A stretch of DNA of 30,759 bases. It comes from DASXBA01 sp046729895. GTDB taxonomy: Bacteria > Actinomycetota > Thermoleophilia > Solirubrobacterales > Thermoleophilaceae. The translations under genes were made by a program, and so were the position numbers. Every line of letters begins with the position of its first letter. Within the stretch, counting starts at the first letter, position 1. The stretch covers positions 1-30,759 of the forward strand of contig JBKPHP010000137.1 in the NCBI GenBank assembly GCA_046729895.1, given 5' to 3'. The notes under the pieces are model-generated. The model did no database searches and was not told the DNA's origin. It was given only the letters and a program-made list of their open reading frames with translations. Of this stretch, positions 1 through 5,524 are shown piece by piece.

Positions 1-2
1 TG

Positions 3-71
3 TGCGAACCCAAGCGCCGAAAGAGGATTGAGCACCTACTCAAGCAGCGACCGAAGGGGGAGAATCGCTAG
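3..71 (+). CDS. possible 3' end of a gene cut by the window edge
   Basis: In the third frame the sequence is open from the window edge to a TAG at 69-71. It would give a basic, helix-like tail of 22 residues ending in KQRPKGENR. A charged C-terminus of this sort is common, but with so little sequence no family can be named and chance cannot be excluded. The next gene begins at 240 on the same strand. Confidence 0.25.
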   Translation, partial: CEPKRRKRIEHLLKQRPKGENR

Positions 72-109
72 ATCGACGACCGCCTTGACACGAGGCCCTT
101 CTTCAAAGA

Positions 110-131
110 GGGGCTGCGGGAGTAGGCGATG
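110..131 (+). repeat. 22-bp direct repeat, left copy
   Basis: The 22 bases at 110-131 (core GCGGGAGTAGGCGATG) recur without mismatch at 955-976 in the same orientation. The two copies bracket the secreted-protein gene at 240-932. Sequence outside the repeat differs on both sides. Confidence 0.75.
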
Positions 132-239
132 TCGCAGGAGAACTCCGGCCATAGGGCCACCGGCGCTTACGGCACAACTTGCACGTTCGCGGCGGGTTAT
201 GCCGGATGAGATTCACGGACCTACCAGGAGGAAGCTCGA

Positions 240-932
240 GTGAAGCGTGCCGTCGTCTTTGTCCTATCGATCGCCGCCTTTGCGGCCCTCACGGCCGTCG
301 CCCAGGCGCACCACAAGCCCGGGCACCAGGGCGGCCCCCAGAACAGCCTCACCATCAACGCGGGGTCGAACCCGATCGTCTACGGTTTCACGAGCTCGAT
401 CTTCGGCAGGTATATCGCTCAGAACAACGCCGGCCAGACCATCGGGCTGCAGCAGGACCCATGGCCCTTCGAAGGCAACTGGGTGAGCGGCGGGCCAGAC
501 ACGACGACGGACGCCCAGGGGATCTATTCGTTCGGCATCGAGCCGCGGGTCAACACCCGGTATCGAACGAGGCGTGCCAATCTCTTCAGCGTGCCCGTGA
601 CCGTGGGGGTTCGGATCCGGGTCAGCCGCGCCGTCAGCGACCGGACGCCCGAGGTCGGTCAGCGGGTCCGCTTCCGGGGCCGGGCGTGCCCGCAGCACGA
701 CGGAGCGCTCGTCAGGATCCAGCGCTTCAACCGGACCACCAATCGCTGGCGGACGGTCCGCCGCACCTTCCTGCGCGACTACAACCCGGGGCCCGACACG
801 CGCAACTGCTCGCGCCACCGGCGGACCTTCCGGGTCTTCCGTGACGGGACCTACCGCGTGCTGGTGATCTCGCCGCATGGTGACCACCGGAACGGCATCA
901 GCCGGAGGATCCGGCTGGACGCCCACAGCTAG
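240..932 (+). CDS. secreted protein of unknown function
   Basis: The product has 230 residues. The GTG start at 240 is supported by a perfect AGGAGG at 226-231 with an 8-nt spacer. The N-terminus is a classic Sec signal peptide: MKR, a hydrophobic stretch to about residue 20, and a probable cleavage site near AQA-HH. The mature part opens with a His/Gly-rich stretch, followed by a region resembling a beta-sandwich: one segment (about residues 38-105) reads like a repeat-type extracellular domain, and the rest is rich in Arg, Thr and Val. Two cysteine-containing motifs (RACPQH and TRNCSRH) could form a disulfide. I do not recognise a Pfam family, and no enzyme motif is visible. The gene stands alone, flanked by the 22-bp direct repeats. 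It is probably an exported wall or matrix protein, which is inference only. Confidence 0.75.
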   Translation: MKRAVVFVLSIAAFAALTAVAQAHHKPGHQGGPQNSLTINAGSNPIVYGFTSSIFGRYIAQNNAGQTIGLQQDPWPFEGNWVSGGPDTTTDAQGIYSFGIEPRVNTRYRTRRANLFSVPVTVGVRIRVSRAVSDRTPEVGQRVRFRGRACPQHDGALVRIQRFNRTTNRWRTVRRTFLRDYNPGPDTRNCSRHRRTFRVFRDGTYRVLVISPHGDHRNGISRRIRLDAHS

Positions 933-954
933 CGGAAACTCAACCGATAGGCGT

Positions 955-976
955 GGGGCTGCGGGAGTAGGCGATG
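955..976 (+). repeat. 22-bp direct repeat, right copy
   Basis: This is the second exact copy of the repeat at 110-131. It starts 22 bases after the stop codon of the secreted-protein gene. The distance between copies is 845 bp, so the unit would be one gene plus one repeat copy. Confidence 0.75.
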
Positions 977-1196
977 AGCGGTCTAACGGGATGGGCTTCG
1001 ACGCTGTCTCGCGGGAGACGCCCATACGGTCTAGCCAGCGTCAGTCGGTGCTCGCGGGCGAGCGCCCCCGCCTACGGCCCCGTCGCCTAAGAAGACCGCT
1101 CCGTAGCTCTGCGCCGCCAGCGCCGGCAGATGCCGTCGCGATTTCGGCTTATTTGCCCCGGCGCCGGGCGCGGCGGGCGCTGCGGCGACTTGGCTC
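977..1196. other. intergenic region between convergent genes, no gene seen
   Basis: About 220 bases lie between the end of the plus-strand secreted protein and the end of the minus-strand small secreted protein. Frames that are open here have no signal, motif or ribosome-binding site. GC-rich inverted motifs such as GCTCGCGGGCGAGC (about 1048-1061) could act as a bidirectional terminator, but there is no T-tract. Confidence 0.3.
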
Positions 1197-1553
1197 TCAG
1201 TCTCCTCCGAAGCAGGCTGAGGCGTAGTCGATGCCCTTGCCGTCGCAGGCGTGCTCAGGCTTCTGCGAGCCCGGACCGCCGACAACGCCGTGGGGGTTGT
1301 TGCCCGCCCCCATGCTGTGGATATCAACGAAGCCCGCTCCCAAGGCGCGGGCGTCGATAGTGATAAACCCGCCGTTGCCGTTCTTGGTCTGGGTGAACGA
1401 AACCTCGTTGCCGTTCGCGTCGAGGACGAGAGTGCCGCTCGAGCCGGCACCGACGCGTTTGTTGGGGTTGAAGCAGTCGAACGCGAACGCCGGTCCCGCC
1501 GCACCCACCGACAAGACCACCGCCAAGGTGCCGCCGATCAAGAGCTTCCTCAT
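1197..1553 (-). CDS. small secreted protein of unknown function
   Basis: The product has 118 residues. The ATG at 1553 is preceded on the minus strand by an AAGGA-type ribosome-binding site. The signal peptide is clear: MRK, a hydrophobic core rich in Leu, Val and Ala, and a likely AFA cleavage site near residue 24. The mature protein is about 94 residues, Gly/Asn-rich, with three cysteines (FDCFNP near the start, EHACDG and SACFGGD near the end), so disulfide bonding is likely. The middle reads as short beta strands (SGTLVLDANGNEVSF, GGFITIDARALG). No family is recognised. The arrangement is monocistronic and convergent with the upstream secreted protein. Confidence 0.75.
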   Translation of the reverse strand: MRKLLIGGTLAVVLSVGAAGPAFAFDCFNPNKRVGAGSSGTLVLDANGNEVSFTQTKNGNGGFITIDARALGAGFVDIHSMGAGNNPHGVVGGPGSQKPEHACDGKGIDYASACFGGD

Positions 1554-1559
1554 GGCTTC

Positions 1560-2124
1560 CTTTCCACAGTTTCGTCTCCTATTCCAAGGACCTCAGGGGC
1601 CAAGGGGTTCGCAGCCTCTCAGCTTCCAGGCCCGTATTGCAAGCCCCGGCGAAGCAAACCCTGACCCGGATCGGCGATGGCTCCTATGCGGCGCCGAGCA
1701 AGATCACAGTAGCCGAGTTCCTGGTTCGAGGATTGCTTCGGGCCCGTCAGCGGAGCCCAACTCCGTCAACCCCGCCACGACACCGACCCCGGCAGCCCCA
1801 GCCCCGCGGCCTCAAACCGCGTCGCCGCCTCAGCCCGCGCCCGAGCCGCCGCCACCCGACCCCGCGGTGGAATTCGCCCGCGGCGCGGCCCAGACCGCTG
1901 CCCCCGCGCGGTCTGCCGCGTCGCCGGCTGGAAGCGGCGGGTCAGCCGGAAACGCAGCCGGCGAGTTCGGGCCGTAGGAGTTCGCATAGCCGGCAGCGTC
2001 GAAGCCATCGAGTTCGACGCCTGGTCGCGGCCCCGGGTCCTCGGGGAGGCAATCCAGGATCGCGCAGCCTGTCCCTAGGACGCTTGGAGTAGAGAAGTTC
2101 GCTCCCTGCCGTTCGCTGCGCTGG
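1560..2124. other. about 560 bp without a convincing gene; possible decayed coding sequence
   Basis: No open frame here has both a credible start and a recognisable domain. On the plus strand one frame ends at 1977 with a Pro/Ala-rich linker (about 1745-1870) and then Gly/Ala sequence ending AAGEFGP. That resembles the low-complexity tail of an exported actinobacterial protein, but nothing upstream in that frame looks like the rest of one. The region may be a remnant of a larger gene or simply GC-biased spacer. Confidence 0.25.
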
Positions 2125-3091
2125 TCAGGCTCGACGACTACGACGGCTCCCGCGCGCACGATCTGACGCCCGCGCTCGCCGTCTGAACGTAGCGAGCGAC
2201 CATGTAGACCGCCACAGAAGTCTCACGGCGCGCAAGCTCCGTCTTACATATCGGTGGCGGCGCTCCCGCCCCTCGGAGCGTCTGGCGATGGTCGCCATCT
2301 CTTTCCGCGCGAGCCGAAGGCTGGTCTGCAAGCCCGTCAGCTCGCGGGGCTCATCCGCGTCAATGCGCTCGAGATCCGCGTTGCTGACCCCGACCTCGCG
2401 TCTTCGCAAGGCGATGTAGCTGTGGGTTATCTGGGGCGACCCGTCGGGCGCGCGAGGCGGCCGCTGGACCTTCAGCACATCAAAGGCACGTCCCCAGTGC
2501 TCGCGCAGCCACCACTCGGAGTGGAACACCCATGCATCCGGTCCCTCCCAGTGATGCAGCACCGACATCCCGATCTCGTCCTCCAGGTATGGCTCACCTA
2601 CCAGCGGCTCCCACATTCCCTCGCCTAGAAAGCTCGCTATCAGGATTCCCCCGGGTGCCAGCAGCCCGGTGCATCTCCACAAGCCAGTCACTCCAAAGGT
2701 CCGTGATATGCGTAAACACCGACATGGCCCAGATCAGATCCAGCGAGGCCCCCGACAGCGACAGCGCCGGAGCGAGTCCGTTGTGAAAGAAGCGGAAGGG
2801 AGGGCTCAGGTTGGCTTCATCCCACTCGATGCTCGCCCGGTCGATGCACAACCCCAGAACGTCGCCCGCTCAGCTTCGGGAGCAAAGTGACGCAGCACGC
2901 GCCCGGATCCGCACCCAAAGTCCAGGGAGCGCTTGCCGTCCCAAACCCAGCCTGCAGGCAACAGCCCCTCGATCACTCTGCGCAATCGCGCGCCTTCCTC
3001 GAGGTAGAACCGCAAAGGATCCGTGCCATCAACGGATGCCGACGCGGGCAGCAAGATCAGAAGGCGGCACCGGCAGCGAGACCTCCGCCAT
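2125..3091 (-). pseudogene. class I SAM-dependent methyltransferase, broken by three frameshifts
   Basis: Read leftward from an ATG at 3091, successive frames give one methyltransferase. The N-terminus MAEVSLPVPPSDLAARVG is followed, after a shift near 3040-3050, by FYLEEGARL and the SAM-binding motif LDFGCGSGRVLRHF. A shift near 2846 leads to IDRASIEWDEANL and the conserved SVFTHITDLWSDWLVEMHR. A shift near 2675-2680 leads to LLAPGGILIASF and a C-terminus rich in Arg and coiled coil ending at 2125. The second break fits loss of one base in an expected Cys-Asp-Ile-Asp. The third fits one extra G in the codon for Arg before Leu-Leu-Ala-Pro-Gly-Gly. The substrate is unknown. Either the gene has died recently or the assembly has local errors; neighbouring genes are intact, which favours the former. 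Confidence 0.75.
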
Positions 3092-3408
3092 AGCGCCAGC
3101 GTACACGTGGGTGCACGAGGCGGATTCGTCTGGGTCCGACGCTCGGTGTTCTCTTTCGCGGCGATCCGGCAGCGTTGATGTCACCCCGGGTCTGAGGAGC
3201 AGTCGCAGCCTCACCCACCATCGGCGTGCTTCCGCTCGTGCGAAGAGGAGAAGGCCTGTCCGCAGCCGTGGCCCCTCCCGCTACGACAGGCAGGAGCTCG
3301 GCCTAAGCACCGCGTCGTCGGGGCACGGGCCTATTTGACGTAAGACGAAGGTCTGACGTTCGGTTTGGACCCTAGGTGGCGCGTAGGAAAAGTCCTGCAA
3401 GTCCGTAG
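3092..3408. other. intergenic region, no gene seen
   Basis: This stretch of 317 bases lies between the methyltransferase pseudogene start and the tRNA-Val 3' end. Open frames are short and lack motifs or ribosome-binding sites. I see no clear promoter, terminator or RNA fold. Confidence 0.3.
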
Positions 3409-3481
3409 TGGGCGGTGCCTGGCTCGAACAGGCGACCTCCTGCTTGTAAGGCAGGCGCTCTCCCAACTGAGCTAACCGCCC
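3409..3481 (-). tRNA. tRNA-Val (anticodon UAC)
   Basis: The minus strand folds as a 73-nt tRNA. The acceptor stem pairs GGGCGGT (from 3481) with ACCGCCC, the D-arm reads GCTCAGTTGGGAGAGC, and the anticodon arm is CCTGC-CTTACAA-GCAGG, so the anticodon is TAC and reads GUA. The T-arm loop is TTCGAGC and the discriminator base is A. The 3' CCA is not encoded (CTAC follows), so it must be added by the CCA-adding enzyme. Confidence 0.95.
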
Positions 3482-3520
3482 CCGCGGGCGAGTCTATCGT
3501 CGGTCCGGCCGTGGTCCACC

Positions 3521-3526
3521 TAGTAT
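3521..3526 (+). promoter_or_regulatory. probable -10 element of a leaderless gene
   Basis: TAGTAT ends 7 bases before the GTG at 3534, which has no ribosome-binding site. This spacing puts the transcription start on the start codon, the usual actinobacterial leaderless layout. No convincing -35 is seen. Confidence 0.4.
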
Positions 3527-3533
3527 CCAGCCC

Positions 3534-3869
3534 GTGAGCTCCCGTCTCTTTTGGCTCTCGCTAGCGGTGCAGACTGCCGGCGTGGTCGTGCTGTCCGGGG
3601 TCCTCATAGCCCTTCCCCTGTCTCACGACTTCTTCGAGGACTGGGGTTTCCTGGTCGGTCCGGTCGCCTGGGTGATCTGCTCGTACGTCACCGCGAGGGT
3701 CCTCTCACTGCCCTTCGGCTACGTGCTGTTCGCGGCCCTCGCAGGCGGCGTTGCCGGCGGCATCGTCTCGCTGGCGACGAGCCATTGGCCAGGCGTCGTG
3801 GCGGCGCTGCTGGTGTTCGCGGCGTCCTGCGCGAGCTATGAGCCGGAGGCGGAGGGCGAGCCGGCGTAG
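3534..3869 (+). CDS. small integral membrane protein of unknown function
   Basis: The product has 111 residues and three or four predicted membrane helices: about 5-28 (FWLSLAVQTAGVVVLSGVLI), 37-58, 62-83 (Gly/Ala-rich) and 85-102. It ends in a short acidic tail (YEPEAEGEPA). There is no signal peptide and no catalytic motif. The start is GTG at 3534, directly downstream of a -10-like TAGTAT, so the transcript is probably leaderless. The gene sits alone between tRNA-Val and tRNA-Glu, both on the opposite strand. No family is recognised. Confidence 0.75.
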   Translation: MSSRLFWLSLAVQTAGVVVLSGVLIALPLSHDFFEDWGFLVGPVAWVICSYVTARVLSLPFGYVLFAALAGGVAGGIVSLATSHWPGVVAALLVFAASCASYEPEAEGEPA

Positions 3870-3893
3870 GGCGAGCGCTGCCCCGGCGATGCA

Positions 3894-3967
3894 TGGGGGC
3901 GACGGGATTCGAACCCGCGTCATCCGGCGTGAAAGGCCGGCGTCCTCGACCACTAGACCACGCCCCC
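3894..3967 (-). tRNA. tRNA-Glu (anticodon UUC)
   Basis: The minus strand folds as a 74-nt tRNA. The acceptor stem is GGGGGCG/CGCCCCC, the D-arm contains GTCTAGTGGTCGAGGAC, and the anticodon arm is CCGGC-CTTTCAC-GCCGG, so the anticodon is TTC and reads GAA. The T-arm contains GGGTTCGAATCCC. CCA is not encoded. The fold and loop sequences match the bacterial tRNA-Glu pattern. Confidence 0.95.
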
Positions 3968-3989
3968 AACCTGTCCGATTGTAGGCACG

Positions 3990-4718
3990 GTGTGTCTGTC
4001 CGAGCTCGTCCGTACTATCGAACGTGTGTTCGCAAGGAGTACCGGAAGGCCCCGAAAACCACAGGAGCGGGCGGAAGCCCGGCGGCTTCGCTCGAACGGT
4101 GTCGCCTACAAGAGGATCGCTGAGGCTCTGGGGGTCTCACCCGCCAGCGTATTTGACTGGACACGGGACATCGTCCTCAGCGCGCGCCGGGCGGACGATC
4201 TGAACGGTTTAGCGCAACGCAGGAGATCGGCCGCATGGTCCCGACGCTGCCGCATGCGCCGAGCCGAGTACCAGGACGAAGGCAGAGCAAAGGCGAGGCA
4301 AGGCGACCCCCACCACCTTGCCGGCTGCATGCTCTACTGGGCAGAGGGATCAAAGAAGCGAAACCAGGTCGTATTCGCCAACTCCGACCTGTCGATGGTT
4401 GTCCTATTCCGTCGCTTCCTGACCGAGACCCTCGCGGTACCCCTCAACGACATCAGCATCCGGCTCAACGTCTACACCAACAACGGCCTCTCGATCGAGG
4501 AGATCGAGCGCTATTGGCTCGAATGGCTCGAGCTGCCTCCCAGCTGCGTTCGGAAGCACGTGCTCAACCACATGCCCACTTCCAGCAGCGGCAAGGCCCG
4601 GAACAAGCTTCCTTACGGTGTCTGCACGATCCGGGTGACGAGCACGCGTGTCGTGCAGCACATCTTCGGGGCGATCCAGGAATACGGCCGCTTCGACGAG
4701 CCCGCGTGGCTCGGCTGA
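3990..4718 (+). CDS. HTH protein with LAGLIDADG-like C-terminal region
   Basis: The product has 242 residues. An N-terminal helix-turn-helix resembling resolvase/transposase DNA-binding domains spans about residues 25-60 (EARRLRSNGVAYKRIAEALG, then SPASVFDW). A basic linker follows. At about residues 108-120, HLAGCMLYWAEGSKKRN resembles a single degenerate LAGLIDADG motif and is followed by an alternating beta-alpha pattern (VVFANSDLSMV, ISIRLNVYTNN, VCTIRVTSTRVVQHIFGAIQEYG). If this is right, the protein would be a homodimeric DNA-binding or endonuclease-like protein. Whether the acidic catalytic position (Glu in WAEG) is functional is unknown. The gene starts with GTG at 3990. A GTG at 4026, 7 bases after a -10-like TACTAT (4013-4018), is an equally good leaderless start. 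The stop lies 9 bases from the 3' end of the intron-bearing tRNA-Lys. The family name is not certain. Confidence 0.7.
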   Translation: MCLSELVRTIERVFARSTGRPRKPQERAEARRLRSNGVAYKRIAEALGVSPASVFDWTRDIVLSARRADDLNGLAQRRRSAAWSRRCRMRRAEYQDEGRAKARQGDPHHLAGCMLYWAEGSKKRNQVVFANSDLSMVVLFRRFLTETLAVPLNDISIRLNVYTNNGLSIEEIERYWLEWLELPPSCVRKHVLNHMPTSSSGKARNKLPYGVCTIRVTSTRVVQHIFGAIQEYGRFDEPAWLG

Positions 4719-4727
4719 CGCTTGGAA

Positions 4728-5043
4728 TGGGCCGTGTAGGACTCGAACCTACAACCTCGGGATTAACCTGCCGCACCGGCTTTCGCCGGCCGCGCCCGTG
4801 ACGGGTCGCGTTGCGGTCTGGACCATCTCTTCACCCTCGGCTCGACGTTAGGGTGGGCAGCGTATGGCCTCTGAGGGCTCCCCCCGTGGGGTTGCCTGCT
4901 GATAGCCCAATCCTGAGGATTGTCACGCTTCGGTACCTCAGGCTCTCAGGGTGTTCCAGCAAACAGCTGCCGACTAACCAGCGGTTTCCCTGCTGGCGCT
5001 CCATCACTGAAGTCCCTCGCTCTACCAATTGAGCTAACGGCCC
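4728..5043 (-). tRNA. tRNA-Lys (anticodon UUU) interrupted by a group I intron
   Basis: On the minus strand the 5' exon (5043-5010, 34 nt) reads GGGCCGT, a D-arm GCTCAATTGGTAGAGC and the left anticodon stem, ending CTT. The 3' exon (4766-4728) starts TTAATCCC and continues through a T-arm with GGTTCGAGTCC to ACGGCCC and discriminator A. Joining them gives the loop CTTTTAA, so the anticodon is UUU (Lys), and the acceptor stem pairs perfectly over 7 bp. The A27-G43 position at the end of the anticodon stem is mismatched. No other exon join yields a 7-nt loop with U33. CCA is not encoded. The 243-nt insert is described separately. Confidence 0.9.
4767..5009 (-). ncRNA. group I self-splicing intron (IC3-like) inside the tRNA-Lys anticodon
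   Basis: The insert follows U34, ends in G (4767) and sits at the same place in the anticodon loop as the cyanobacterial tRNA-Leu(UAA) intron. Core pairings are visible. P2 hairpin is CCAGC/GCTGG around GGGAAACC (4996-4978). P3 is GGCAGC (4971-4966) with GCTGCC (4861-4856). P4 is CCTGAGG (4942-4936) with CCTCAGG (4918-4912). P6 is GGGCT (4908-4904) with AGCCC (4879-4875). P7 is GGCCAT (4869-4864) with ATGGTC (4826-4821). P8 is CACCC (4855-4851) with GGGTG (4836-4832), and a P9 hairpin has a GCGAAAGC-type tip. The stretch CACCCTAACGTCGAG to AAGAGATGGTCC closely resembles the Anabaena tRNA-Leu intron core. P1 is weak and the P3-P4 joiner is long (about 23 nt). There is no internal ORF. Confidence 0.88.
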
Positions 5044-5082
5044 TGTGAGGCGAGTCTAGCTCCGCGAGCCATGGGTCCCTTG

Positions 5083-5165
5083 CTCCGTTCACGCGGGCCG
5101 CGGATGGGGCCATGCCGTGCGGGCCGCGACGGGCTCCGCGCTCCGTTCACGCGGCCCGCGGATGG
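5083..5165. repeat. two near-identical 25-bp direct repeats at the 3' end of arsR
   Basis: CTCCGTTCACGCGG followed by (G or C)CCGCGGATGG occurs at 5083-5107 and 5141-5165, with one mismatch. The second copy encodes the last residues and stop of the ArsR protein. The first lies just downstream of it, so the gene end appears to have been duplicated in tandem with a 33-bp spacer. Confidence 0.6.
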
Positions 5166-5464
5166 TCCCAGGCCGTGAGGACTGCCTCCAGCAGCCCTGG
5201 GAAGCGCGCGTCGAGGTCGTCGCGGCGCAGCGACTGGAGCCGTTTGCGGCCCTCCACCCGGGTCTTCACGACACCGGCCTCGCGCAGCACGCGGAAGTGG
5301 TGGGAGAGCGTGGCCTTGGAGAGGCCGATCTCGAAGCGGCTGCACGACCACTCCTGTCCCGCGGCCAGCCGCCGGGCGATCTCGAGCCGGGCCGGATCGC
5401 TCAGCGCGTGCAGCACGGCGGAGAGCTCGAGCTCGGCGCGCGGAGGATTATGCGGCTCTCTCAT
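5147..5464 (-). CDS. ArsR/SmtB-family winged-helix transcriptional regulator
   Basis: The product has 105 residues, the usual length for the family. The winged helix spans about residues 12-85. Helix 1-2 reads LSAVLHALSDPARLEIARRL, the recognition helix GLSKATLSHHFRVLREAGVV, and the wing TRVEGRKRLQSLRRDDL. The typical metal-binding pair of the alpha-3 helix (CVCDL) is absent. The equivalent place reads EWSCSRFEIGLS with one cysteine, so the protein may sense something other than arsenite or zinc. It follows purH by 60 bp on the same strand. The gap contains a short palindrome CTCG-AAC-CGAG (5488-5498) that could be an operator. The target genes are not evident from the context. Confidence 0.9.
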   Translation of the reverse strand: MREPHNPPRAELELSAVLHALSDPARLEIARRLAAGQEWSCSRFEIGLSKATLSHHFRVLREAGVVKTRVEGRKRLQSLRRDDLDARFPGLLEAVLTAWDHPRAA

Positions 5465-5524
5465 CGCTCCGCTTGCAATCCTAGACGCTCGGTTCGAGAT
5501 CCATCGAAATTCCGATCAGGCGCC

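Noticed and set aside
264..1025. Long minus-strand open frame opposite the first secreted protein
   Set aside because: It is antisense to a gene with a perfect ribosome-binding site and signal peptide. Its own sequence is Pro/Arg-rich with no motif; GC-rich DNA gives such frames by chance.
4106..4801. Alternative frames across the HTH protein
   Set aside because: They lack the HTH and LAGLIDADG-like pattern and run into the tRNA-Lys 3' exon.
4811..5032. Short open frames inside the tRNA-Lys intron as a possible homing endonuclease
   Set aside because: They are about 65-73 codons, span conserved intron core helices and exon sequence, and show no endonuclease motif.
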